A stretch of 6,054 nt of DNA, from positions 1-6,054 of the forward strand of contig CAIXDD010000104.1 of the NCBI GenBank assembly GCA_903918155.1, in the 5' to 3' direction. Source of the DNA: an uncultured Hyphomicrobiales bacterium (GTDB lineage: Bacteria; Pseudomonadota; Alphaproteobacteria; Rhizobiales; Beijerinckiaceae). Positions within the stretch are counted from its first letter, which is position 1. Each line of letters begins with the position of its first letter. This document shows, piece after piece, positions 1 to 5,452 of this stretch. The translations under genes were made by a program, and so were the position numbers. Under the pieces are notes generated by a model. That model was given only the letters and a program-made list of their open reading frames with translations, did not search any database and was not told the origin of the DNA.

Positions 1-506
1 AGCGTCGTTCCCTTGCGCAGGGAGAGCAGCTCGAGCATCTGATATTCCTTGCCGGTCAGATGCACGCGGTTGCCGGACACTTCCACGGTCTTCTGATCGA
101 GGTTCACCACGAGATCGCCGGTGGTGATGACCGATTGCGCATGCCCCTTCGAGCGGCGCACGATGGCGTGGATGCGGGCGACCAGCTCATCCTTGTGGAA
201 CGGCTTGGTGAGGTAATCGTCGGCGCCGAAGCCCAGGCCCTTCACCTTGTCCTCGATGCCGGCGAGGCCCGAGAGGATCAGGATGGGAGTCTTGACCTTC
301 GCCACCCGCAGCGTGCGCAAAACCTCATAGCCGGACATGTCAGGCAAATTCAGGTCGAGCAGGATGATGTCGTAGTCATAGAGCTTGCCGAGGTCGATGC
401 CCTCTTCGCCCAGATCCGTCGTGTAGACATTGAAGTTCTCGGACTTCAGCATCAATTCGATGCTTTGGGCCGTCGCGCTGTCGTCCTCGATCAACAATAC
501 CCGCAT
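1..506 (-). CDS. ctrA: Cell cycle response regulator CtrA (C-terminus cut off by the window edge)
   Basis: CtrA is the essential OmpR/PhoB-type response regulator of Alphaproteobacteria. When phosphorylated through the CckA-ChpT relay it binds TTAA-N7-TTAA sites, controlling replication initiation, division and flagellar genes. Reading leftward from the ATG at 506-504 gives MRVLLIEDDSATAQSIELML at the N-terminus. The receiver domain (about residues 1-120) has acidic residues E7, D8 and D9, phospho-acceptor D51 in ILLDLNLPD, switch residue S79 in ILILSGLAG, and K101-P102 in DDYLTKPF. The winged-helix domain starts at about residue 125 (VITTGDLVVNLDQKTVEVSG) and the frame is open through HLTGKEYQMLELLSLRKGTT to the edge. 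The family is usually about 230-240 residues, so roughly 65-70 residues, including most of the recognition helix, lie outside the window. A GGTGGGG run about 7 nt upstream could serve as ribosome binding site. Identity is near certain from overall sequence; regulation is inferred from upstream motifs. Confidence 0.97.
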   Translation of the reverse strand, partial: MRVLLIEDDSATAQSIELMLKSENFNVYTTDLGEEGIDLGKLYDYDIILLDLNLPDMSGYEVLRTLRVAKVKTPILILSGLAGIEDKVKGLGFGADDYLTKPFHKDELVARIHAIVRRSKGHAQSVITTGDLVVNLDQKTVEVSGNRVHLTGKEYQMLELLSLRKGTT

Positions 507-578
507 GTCAGGTCCCCACCCTTGCCCCGTGAATTCGACCGTCGGCCATTCATGCGTCCGTCCGCGCCCCCAATGGGC

Positions 579-634
579 GATTCAAATCATCTACGACGAG
601 ACGTTAACGCGTAATGGTTAACAAACCGTGATTC
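579..634 (-). promoter_or_regulatory. Putative ctrA autoregulatory region: two TTAA motifs flanked by GANTC sites
   Basis: Two GTTAAC motifs have TTAA at 604-607 and 618-621, separated by 10 nt rather than the canonical 7. Read toward ctrA, the second begins TTAACCAT (621 down to 614), an 8-mer I recall as an alternative CtrA-associated motif in Caulobacter. GATTC at 579-583 and 630-634 are GANTC sites, the target of the methyltransferase CcrM, which controls ctrA transcription in Caulobacter. The cluster lies about 70-130 bp upstream of the ctrA start, where a promoter is expected. The motifs are seen directly; binding and methylation control are inferred. No -10/-35 pair could be assigned. 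Confidence 0.5.
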
Positions 635-792
635 CCCATGGCAAGCGTCCCTTTTGACGATCGCTTGAAAAATCGCATCAGACGGCGGATGCGGGGCAGG
701 CCCCTGAAAAACCGGCGTCTCGTCGGCGCCGGGTCGCTGCATATGCGCCCCTTGGAAAAGGGCGGCGAAGCGGCCGGGCCGATGGCGCACCC

Positions 793-820
793 TTAACCGA
801 TCCGGTTAACGAACCGTTAA
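793..820. promoter_or_regulatory. CtrA binding site: TTAA-N7-TTAA with a third TTAA alongside
   Basis: TTAA at 806-809 and 817-820 are separated by exactly 7 nt (CGAACCG), the full CtrA consensus. A third TTAA at 793-796 forms a near-palindrome with the 806 half-site (arms TTAACCG and CGGTTAA). The site lies 164-191 bp upstream of fliJ and 287-314 bp upstream of ctrA, so it could serve either gene or both. A GAATC (GANTC) site follows at 831-835. In a GC-rich genome three TTAA in 28 bp is unlikely to be casual, but which promoter it controls cannot be read. Confidence 0.6.
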
Positions 821-928
821 GAGGCGCCTCGAATCATGAGCATGGCTTTCGCGCGGCGGCTTGCCCATGTCGCAGTAACGAAAGAGCAACTTTGATCCTT
901 CATCCTGATCTTGTCTCGCGGAATGAAC

Positions 929-949
929 GCCCGCCGCCTCAAGGCGGGC
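929..949. other. Perfect 7-bp hairpin upstream of fliJ
   Basis: Arms GCCCGCC (929-935) and GGCGGGC (943-949) enclose a 7-nt loop, 34 nt before the fliJ start. There is no T-run after it on the plus strand. It could be a 5'-leader structure of fliJ mRNA. Apart from this and the TTAA/GANTC motifs, I see nothing recognisable in the 477-bp gap at 507-983. Confidence 0.35.
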
Positions 950-983
950 CTGTCGTGTAAGAGTTTGCGTTGGAGAGTCGCGT

Positions 984-1379
984 ATGAAGTCGCGGGATAG
1001 CCTTGTCCGTCTCAAGAGATTTCAGGCGGAGGAAAAGCGTCGGCGCGTCGCGCAGATCGACGCGATGATCGCGGAATTCTCGCGCATGGTCGCCGACCTC
1101 GACCGCGAGATCGCCGCCGAGGAGCAGCGTTCCGGCATCGCCGACGCCACGCATTTCGCCTATTCGACCTATGCGCGCGCCGCGCGCACCCGTCGGGACA
1201 ATCTCGCCCAATCGGCCAGCGAACTGCGCCAGCAGCTCGACGAAGCGCGCGCCGCGCTGGAAGAGGCGCTGGAGGAAGTGTCCCGCGCGCAAAGCCTGGA
1301 AGGGCGCGAAAAGGGCCTCGACCGCGCAAGCGACCTGCGCGAGATCGAGCCTCTGGGCCTGCGCGTCGCAGGAGCCTGA
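984..1379 (+). CDS. fliJ: FliJ-type flagellar export chaperone / ATPase stalk protein
   Basis: FliJ is the cytosolic coiled-coil stalk of the flagellar type III export apparatus. It sits in the FliI ATPase ring and contacts the FlhA export gate. This 131-residue product begins MKSRDSLVRLKRFQAEEKRR and is almost wholly helical and charged. Long coiled-coil stretches span about residues 15-50 and 66-118 (for example SELRQQLDEARAALEEALEE), broken around ADATHFAYSTYARAA (53-67). Both the break and the N-terminus resemble the short FliJ I recall from Hyphomicrobiales. The ATG at 984 is supported by GGAGAG at 972-977. It is divergent from ctrA across a CtrA box, consistent with the CtrA control known for flagellar genes. 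No fliI or other flagellar gene is visible beside it. FliJ proteins are poorly conserved, so identity rests on resemblance and context. Confidence 0.85.
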   Translation: MKSRDSLVRLKRFQAEEKRRRVAQIDAMIAEFSRMVADLDREIAAEEQRSGIADATHFAYSTYARAARTRRDNLAQSASELRQQLDEARAALEEALEEVSRAQSLEGREKGLDRASDLREIEPLGLRVAGA

Positions 1380-1394
1380 GCGAAACCTTCGCTC
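1378..1394 (+). terminator. Hairpin overlapping the fliJ stop codon
   Basis: GAGCGAA (1378-1384) and TTCGCTC (1388-1394) form a perfect 7-bp stem with a 3-nt loop, starting inside the TGA stop of fliJ (1377-1379). No T-run follows, so it is a poor intrinsic terminator. It could protect the mRNA 3' end. Its right arm is also the first unit of the tandem repeat that follows. Confidence 0.35.
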
Positions 1395-1472
1395 GCTCCT
1401 TGCGCTCGACCCTTGCGCTCGCTCTTGGCGCTCTCTCTTGGCGCTCTCTCTTGGCGCCCTCTCTTGGCGCTC
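1388..1472. repeat. Tandem array of 12-13 bp units, seven copies
   Basis: Units start at 1388, 1400, 1413, 1425, 1438, 1451 and 1464. The right-hand core is TTGGCGCTCTCTC: the 1425 and 1438 units are identical, the 1451 unit differs by one base, and the 1464 unit is a truncated TTGGCGCTC. The left-hand units (TTCGCTCGCTCC, TTGCGCTCGACCC, TTGCGCTCGCTC) are more diverged. Alternating 12 and 13 bp lengths preserve no reading frame. It fills the gap between fliJ and the next gene. The graded divergence from left to right suggests growth by slippage or unequal crossover. No function is assigned. Confidence 0.8.
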
Positions 1473-1484
1473 GGGATCTTTTTT
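1454..1484 (+). terminator. Weak candidate terminator after fliJ
   Basis: GCGCC (1454-1458) and GGCGC (1466-1470), from the last two tandem-repeat units, form a 5-bp stem with a 7-nt loop. Eight bases later comes a run of six T (1479-1484), the only such run in this gap. The stem-to-T spacing is long, so termination is only possible, not likely. Downstream, GGACGCG (1497-1503) and CGCGTCC (1519-1525) make another short inverted repeat before the next gene. Confidence 0.3.
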
Positions 1485-1642
1485 GCGGCCATAAGCGGAC
1501 GCGCTCTTGAATCCCGGCCGCGTCCATGCACGGATGGGCTGCGCCGGCCACGCCCGCAAAGGGGGGCCGCGCACGGTCTGCGACCCGCCGCCGTTCGGCG
1601 CGGGGGAGCGGCCGCCGCGAGGGGACCTGCCGCGAGGGAAAC

Positions 1643-2689
1643 GTGAAGCGCATTCGGGATTTCTTTTGGCCGGCGGTCGGCCTGGTCGCCGTCGTGTGGT
1701 CGGTTCGCCTTCTCTACGTGAAAATGCAGGCGGAAGTGTCCGCCGACCCGGCCGTGAAGGCGCGCCTCGACGCGCTCGGCCTGTGGGGCGACATTCAGGT
1801 CATCTCCTCCGTCATCGCCGACAAGCTGGCCGGCATCACGCCGACGAGCTATCTGCTGGCCTTCCTCTCGACACTGCTCGCCTATGGCGCGCTCGCCTGG
1901 TACGACCGCATCGCGCTCCTCCATATCAATCGGCAGCGCGGCATCTCGCTTCTCTATGTCGCCGTCTGCTCCTTCGTCACCTATGCGCTCTCCCACAATA
2001 TCGGCGCCTCGGTGTTCTCCGGCGGCATGGTGCGGTTCCGCGCCTATACGGCGAAGGGCTTGTCGCCGGCCGAAGTCGCGGTGCTCGTGGGCTTGTGCTC
2101 CTTCACCTTCGCCTTCGGCGTGATCGTGCTTCTGGGCGTCGTGCTCGTATGGGAGCCGGGCATCATCGCGCCCTTGAGCGAGATGTCCGCCTCTTTCGCG
2201 ATGGGAGATAGTGTGGCGAGAGCGGCGGGCGTCGCCCTGCTCGCCTTCTGCGCGCTTTACACCATCGGCTCGTGGCGGCATTTCCCGCCGCTTAAAATCG
2301 GCGGGTTCGAGCTGGTCTATCCGCGCCTGCCCATCGTCGCGCGCCAATATATCGCCGCGCCCATGGAGCTGATCGGGGCTGCCGGCATCATCTATTTCGC
2401 TTTGCCGCATGAGAATGTGACCTTCATGCTCGTGCTGGGCGCGTTCCTGCTCTCCTTCTCGGCGGGCCTGCTCTCGCAGGTGCCGGGCGGCGTGGGCGTG
2501 ATGGAGGCCGTGTTCCTGGCGGTGATGCCGCAGGTGCCCGCCACATCCGTCTTCGCGGCGTTGCTCGTCTGGCGGCTGTTCTATCTGATCCTGCCGCTCG
2601 TCGGCTCGATCCCGGTGGTGCTGTTGTTCGAACGCTCGCAATTGGGCAAGGCCACGCGCGACATCGAGCCGCCCGCCGCCCTCCATTGA
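1643..2689 (+). CDS. UPF0104 / lysylphosphatidylglycerol synthase TM-domain (MprF flippase-like) membrane protein
   Basis: A 348-residue inner-membrane protein resembling the N-terminal flippase half of MprF and the stand-alone YbhN/UPF0104 proteins. Hydrophobic segments lie near residues 11-27, 68-87, 101-116, 145-171, 192-210, 240-276 and 302-330. Family-type motifs are LSHNIGASVFSGGMVRFRAY (116-135) and SQVPGGVGVMEAVF (278-291). MprF moves aminoacylated phosphatidylglycerol across the membrane and has a C-terminal synthase (DUF2156) domain. None is present here, so any lipid-translocation role is inferred and the substrate is unknown. I chose the GTG at 1643 because GAGGGA precedes it (1634-1639) and the protein then opens with a basic stretch and a membrane segment. 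An ATG at 1526 would add 39 residues of Arg/Gly/Ala-rich sequence. It is convergent with sciP, and no co-transcribed gene is evident. Confidence 0.88.
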   Translation: MKRIRDFFWPAVGLVAVVWSVRLLYVKMQAEVSADPAVKARLDALGLWGDIQVISSVIADKLAGITPTSYLLAFLSTLLAYGALAWYDRIALLHINRQRGISLLYVAVCSFVTYALSHNIGASVFSGGMVRFRAYTAKGLSPAEVAVLVGLCSFTFAFGVIVLLGVVLVWEPGIIAPLSEMSASFAMGDSVARAAGVALLAFCALYTIGSWRHFPPLKIGGFELVYPRLPIVARQYIAAPMELIGAAGIIYFALPHENVTFMLVLGAFLLSFSAGLLSQVPGGVGVMEAVFLAVMPQVPATSVFAALLVWRLFYLILPLVGSIPVVLLFERSQLGKATRDIEPPAALH

Positions 2690-2706
2690 CGGAGCGGACA
2701 AGCGAA

Positions 2707-2729
2707 AGCCGGCCCGCAAGGGGCCGGCT
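2707..2729. terminator. Strong hairpin between convergent genes, probable bidirectional terminator
   Basis: AGCCGGCCC (2707-2715) and GGGCCGGCT (2721-2729) form a perfect 9-bp GC-rich stem with a 5-nt loop. It starts 17 bp after the stop of the membrane-protein gene and lies 21 bp beyond the sciP stop on the other strand. Neither side has a long T-run. The minus-strand side has TTTCGC directly after the stem, the plus side CTCTG. Position between two convergent stops is the main support. Confidence 0.7.
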
Positions 2730-2750
2730 CTCTGAAATCATCAGCGCGTC

Positions 2751-3026
2751 TTACTGACGATAATGCTGGATGCGCGTCGTGCGCAGGCCAGCGAGCCCAT
2801 GCTGGTCGATGGACATCTGCCAGCTGAGGAACTCGTCCACCGTGAGGGTGTAACGATTACAGGCCTCTTCGAGGGACAGGAGCCCGCCGCGCACTGCGGC
2901 GACGACCTCCGCTTTGCGCCGGATCACCCACCGCTTCGTATCGGCGGGGGGAAGATCGGCGATCGTGAGGGGACTTCCGTCAGGCCCGATGACGTACTTG
3001 ACCCTCGGGCGATAGGGCTCGGTCAT
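2751..3026 (-). CDS. sciP: CtrA inhibitor SciP (DUF1153 helix-turn-helix protein)
   Basis: SciP, the small CtrA inhibitory protein, binds CtrA at promoters and stops it recruiting RNA polymerase, restricting CtrA-activated genes to part of the cell cycle. This 91-residue protein matches the family along its full length: a conserved N-terminal arm (RPRVKYVIGPDGSPLTIADL, 6-25), then the helix-turn-helix core from KRWVIRRKAEVVAAVRGGLL (31-50) through SLEEACNRYTLTVDEFLSWQ (51-70), and the tail HGLAGLRTTRIQHY (76-89). The ATG at 3026-3024 gives the family N-terminus; a GGAG lies 12 nt upstream and a GAG about 6 nt upstream. It is a single gene, convergent with the membrane protein and divergent from mnmA. 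A near-consensus CtrA box lies upstream, fitting the known activation of sciP by CtrA in Caulobacter. ctrA itself starts about 2.2 kb to the left. Confidence 0.96.
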   Translation of the reverse strand: MTEPYRPRVKYVIGPDGSPLTIADLPPADTKRWVIRRKAEVVAAVRGGLLSLEEACNRYTLTVDEFLSWQMSIDQHGLAGLRTTRIQHYRQ

Positions 3027-3063
3027 GGTCTACTCAAACTCCAGCACCACTCCACTGACGCCA

Positions 3064-3095
3064 CATTAGCGCGCCACCTTTTAAGAAAGGTCTAA
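3064..3095 (-). promoter_or_regulatory. Putative CtrA-controlled sciP promoter
   Basis: Read toward sciP, TTAG (3095-3092), 7 nt, TTAA (3084-3081) matches the CtrA consensus at seven of eight positions. GCTAAT at 3069-3064 is a possible -10 element, with the CtrA box covering the -35 zone, about 40-70 bp upstream of the sciP start. A 5-bp hairpin (GCGGA/TCCGC, 3096-3108) abuts the box. The match is visible; function is inferred from the known CtrA-SciP circuit. Confidence 0.45.
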
Positions 3096-3215
3096 GCGGA
3101 AGCTCCGCGACGAAGACAAAAAACGCTGTAAAACCATTGTTTTATTGGGAATGCGTTAGGAATTGGCCCCCATGCGTGCCCTTTTGGGGCGCCCGGAGAG
3201 GAAGCGTTAACCTTG

Positions 3216-3277
3216 GCGCTCCCGAAGGGGCCGTCCGCCCCGAAAAAGCCGAATCGTGGAGCGCAGGCCCCTTCGGG
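3216..3277. other. Overlapping inverted repeats in the sciP-mnmA gap
   Basis: CCCGAAGGGGCC (3221-3232) and GGCCCCTTCGGG (3266-3277) are a perfect 12-bp inverted repeat around a 33-nt spacer. A second pair, GCGCTCC (3216-3222) and GGAGCGC (3258-3264), overlaps the first by two bases and is ordered so that both stems can coexist only as a pseudoknot. The right arm alone can also fold as GGCCC-CTTC-GGGCC (3266-3279). The element lies 114-175 bp upstream of mnmA. The rest of the gap at 3027-3390 holds an AT-richer patch (about 3117-3150) that may carry promoters, and a lone TTAACC at 3207-3212. Confidence 0.55.
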
Positions 3278-3390
3278 CCAAACCGCGCCTTGCAATTCGC
3301 GCGCGGCGTGCTTTTCTCTCGCCTGCGCCCAACGCCGCGCGCGCCCGATCTGCGCACGTCCCCCGCAACGCCACCCGTGAACCCGCCGAC

Positions 3391-4635
3391 ATGACCGTGA
3401 CATTGACGCCTGCGCCTGCCGAGCCCGCCTTCGCGACCGCGCCGGTCGCGGAGCGGAATCCGCCTGAGCAGGATTCGCCGGCGCGTAACTCGCTTGGGCT
3501 GCCGAAAGCGCCGGCGGACACGCGCGTCGTCGTGGCCATGTCGGGGGGCGTGGATTCCTCCGTGGTGGCGACGCTGCTCGCCCGCGAAGGCTATGACGTG
3601 ATCGGCGTCACGCTTCAGCTCTACGATCACGGGGCGGCGACCAAGCGCAAGGGCGCCTGCTGCGCCGGCCAGGACATTCTCGACGCGCGCCGCGTCGCCG
3701 AGCGCGTGGGCTTTCCCCATTACGTGCTCGATTACGAAAGCCGCTTCCGCGAAAAGGTGATCGATCCCTTCGCGCAATCCTATGCGGCGGGCGAGACGCC
3801 GATCCCCTGCGTGGCCTGCAACCAGCACATCAAATTCGCCGACCTGTTCGACACCGCGCGCGATCTCGGCGCGGACGTTCTGGCGACGGGCCATTACATC
3901 TCCTCGACCGCCTTGCCCGGCGGAGGCCGCGGCCTGTTCCGCGCCGCCGATGCGGAGCGCGACCAGAGTTATTTCCTGTTCGCCACCACGCGCGCGCAGC
4001 TCGATCTCCTGCGCTTTCCCCTGGGCGATCTGCCCAAGGCGCGCGTGCGCGAGATCGCGCGCGATTGCGACCTCGCGGTGGCCGACAAGCCCGACAGCCA
4101 GGACATCTGTTTCGTGCCCACGGGCAAATACACCGAAGTCATCGAGAAGCTGCGCCCCGACGCCGCCGAGCCCGGCGACATCGTGCATGTGGACGGGCGT
4201 GTGCTCGGCCGCCATCACGGCATCATGCGCTACACGATCGGCCAACGGCGCGGCATCGGCGTGAGCGATGCGGCCGCCACGGGAGGCGAGCCCCTGTTCG
4301 TCGTGCGGCTCGACGCCGCCGCGCGCCGGGTGATCGTGGGTCCGCGGGCGGCGCTGGCCACCCGCATCGTGCGCCTGCGCGACGTGAACTGGATCGGCGA
4401 AGGCGAATTGAGCGACCTGCCGCCCGGCGGCTGCGACATTCACGCGCGCCTGCGCTCGACGCGCGCGCCGGCCCCCGCGACGCTGCTGGTGGACGAGAGC
4501 GGCGTGAAGGTGGAATTGCTGAACGGCGAGGAAGGCGTGTCGCCGGGACAGGCCTGCGTTTTCTACGACGGGCCGGGCGCACGCGCGCGCGTTCTCGGCG
4601 GCGGCTATATCCGCGCGACGGAACCCGCCGCCTGA
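3391..4635 (+). CDS. mnmA: tRNA-specific 2-thiouridylase MnmA
   Basis: MnmA (TrmU) adenylates U34 of the Lys, Glu and Gln tRNAs and replaces its oxygen with sulfur delivered through IscS and a sulfur relay, giving the 2-thio part of mnm5s2U in the cytosol. The 414-residue product has the PP-loop AMSGGVDSS (49-57) and the TLQLYDHGA region (74-82). The nucleophile is C140 in GETPIPCVACN (134-144) and the persulfide cysteine C240 in DSQDICFVPTG (235-245). Further motifs are ATGHYI (165-170), DQSYFL (191-196) and GIMRYTIGQRRGIG (277-290); the C-terminal beta-barrel ends at GGGYI. The ATG at 3391 lacks a clear Shine-Dalgarno, but between it and the PP-loop the frame offers only GTG 3397 and TTG 3403. 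A GTG at 3256 would add 45 Arg/Ala-rich residues. The first 40 or so residues are Pro/Ala-rich and longer than usual. It probably forms an operon with the methyltransferase 35 bp downstream. Confidence 0.95.
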   Translation: MTVTLTPAPAEPAFATAPVAERNPPEQDSPARNSLGLPKAPADTRVVVAMSGGVDSSVVATLLAREGYDVIGVTLQLYDHGAATKRKGACCAGQDILDARRVAERVGFPHYVLDYESRFREKVIDPFAQSYAAGETPIPCVACNQHIKFADLFDTARDLGADVLATGHYISSTALPGGGRGLFRAADAERDQSYFLFATTRAQLDLLRFPLGDLPKARVREIARDCDLAVADKPDSQDICFVPTGKYTEVIEKLRPDAAEPGDIVHVDGRVLGRHHGIMRYTIGQRRGIGVSDAAATGGEPLFVVRLDAAARRVIVGPRAALATRIVRLRDVNWIGEGELSDLPPGGCDIHARLRSTRAPAPATLLVDESGVKVELLNGEEGVSPGQACVFYDGPGARARVLGGGYIRATEPAA

Positions 4636-4670
4636 CATTGGACATCCGCAACATTTCCGGGAGGGGAAAG

Positions 4671-5345
4671 GTGCACGGACAACCTGCGGGCGAAGGCGGC
4701 CGTCGTCTCGCCGACATCACCACTGAAAACGTGAAGGACGCTTATGCGCGCTGGGCGCCCGTCTATGACGCGGTGTTCACCATCGCCATGAAGCCGGGCC
4801 GGCTCGCCGCCGCCGCCGCGATCAACCGTCTGGGCGGGCGCGTGCTGGACGTGGGCGTGGGCACCGGACTCGAATTGCCGATGTTCGAGCCCAACACGCG
4901 CGTCGTCGGCGTGGATTTGTCCGAGCCGATGCTGGAGATCGCCCGCCGGCGCGTGGCCAAACAGGGACTCGCCCATGTCGAGGACCTGCGCGTGATGGAC
5001 GCGATGAATCTCGAATATGCCGACGGCGCCTTCGACGCCGTGGTCGCGCCTTTCGTCATCACCGTCGTGCCCGACCCGCGCCGCACGCTGGAGGAAATGG
5101 CGCGCGTGACGCGGCCCGGCGGCGAGATCGTGATCGTCAACCACATCGGCGCCGAACGCGGCCCCATCGCCGCCATCGAGGCTTTTATGGAGAAGCGCGC
5201 CGAAAAGCTGGGCTGGCGCCCGCAATTCCCATGGGAGACGATCGGCGACTGGATCGCCAGCCGGCCGGACCTCGTGCTGCTGGAGCGCCGGCGCCTCTCG
5301 CCGCTGGGCCTGTTCACGCTCGCGCGCATCCACAAGACGGCCTGA
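4671..5345 (+). CDS. pmtA: PmtA-like SAM-dependent methyltransferase, probable phosphatidylethanolamine N-methyltransferase
   Basis: A 224-residue class I (Rossmann-fold) methyltransferase. SAM-binding motif I is VLDVGVGTGLELPMF (58-72) and the ribose-binding acid is D82 in VVGVDLSEPMLE. Motif II is VMDAMNLEYADGAFDAVVAP (108-127) and motif III is RPGGEIVIVNHIG (148-160). The N-terminal YARWAPVYDAVF (25-36) and the VNHIG and LGLFTLARIHK segments resemble Rhodobacter-type PmtA, which methylates phosphatidylethanolamine three times at the membrane to phosphatidylcholine. A UbiE-like or other small-molecule substrate is possible, as this family shares motifs broadly. The start is the GTG at 4671, well supported by GGGAGGGG at 4659-4666; no competing ATG lies nearby. 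It starts 35 bp after the mnmA stop, implying co-transcription, though a shared role with tRNA thiolation is not evident. Confidence 0.82.
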   Translation: MHGQPAGEGGRRLADITTENVKDAYARWAPVYDAVFTIAMKPGRLAAAAAINRLGGRVLDVGVGTGLELPMFEPNTRVVGVDLSEPMLEIARRRVAKQGLAHVEDLRVMDAMNLEYADGAFDAVVAPFVITVVPDPRRTLEEMARVTRPGGEIVIVNHIGAERGPIAAIEAFMEKRAEKLGWRPQFPWETIGDWIASRPDLVLLERRRLSPLGLFTLARIHKTA

Positions 5346-5364
5346 CGCCGCGCCGCAAAAGACC

Positions 5365-5382
5365 CGCGGCGGGGGCGCCGCG
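5365..5382 (+). terminator. GC hairpin after the mnmA-pmtA operon
   Basis: CGCGGCG (5365-5371) and CGCCGCG (5376-5382) pair perfectly around a GGGG loop, 19 bp after the methyltransferase stop and 4 bp before the -35 box of the tRNA promoter. No T-run follows, so an intrinsic terminator is possible but unproven. Confidence 0.45.
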
Positions 5383-5386
5383 CGCC

Positions 5387-5415
5387 TTGACACCCTTCCC
5401 CGCGCCCTCCTATAT
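5387..5415 (+). promoter_or_regulatory. Sigma-70-type promoter of tRNA-Met
   Basis: TTGACA (5387-5392, exact -35 consensus), a 17-nt spacer and CTATAT (5410-5415) form a textbook housekeeping promoter. Initiation near 5422 would give a leader of about 30 nt before the tRNA. The leader is GC-only near its end, with the palindrome CCCGCGCGCGGG (5442-5453) touching the first tRNA base. Confidence 0.8.
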
Positions 5416-5452
5416 GCGCGTCGTCTCGCGTGGCCCACGGGCCCGCGCGCGG

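Noticed and set aside
60..614. 184-codon open frame on the plus strand over ctrA
   Set aside because: Antisense to the unmistakable CtrA receiver domain; the composition is that of a reverse-complement frame.
1526..1642. Upstream ATG start for the membrane protein
   Set aside because: It would add an Arg/Gly-rich stretch atypical of the family; the GTG at 1643 has a ribosome binding site and gives a normal membrane-protein N-terminus.
1169..2719. 516-codon open frame on the minus strand opposite the membrane protein
   Set aside because: It lies antisense to a clear membrane-protein gene, is His/Arg/Asp-rich without domains, and is the usual by-product of high GC third positions.
3142..4638. 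498-codon open frame on the minus strand opposite mnmA
   Set aside because: Complete overlap with a confidently identified gene, low-complexity Arg/Ala/His composition and no recognisable motif.
4065..4670. Long in-frame extension upstream of the methyltransferase
   Set aside because: It overlaps mnmA in another frame and is Arg-rich. The GTG at 4671 has a strong Shine-Dalgarno and gives the expected protein length.
4605..5438. 277-codon open frame on the minus strand opposite the methyltransferase
   Set aside because: Shadow of a gene with intact SAM-binding motifs; no domain of its own.
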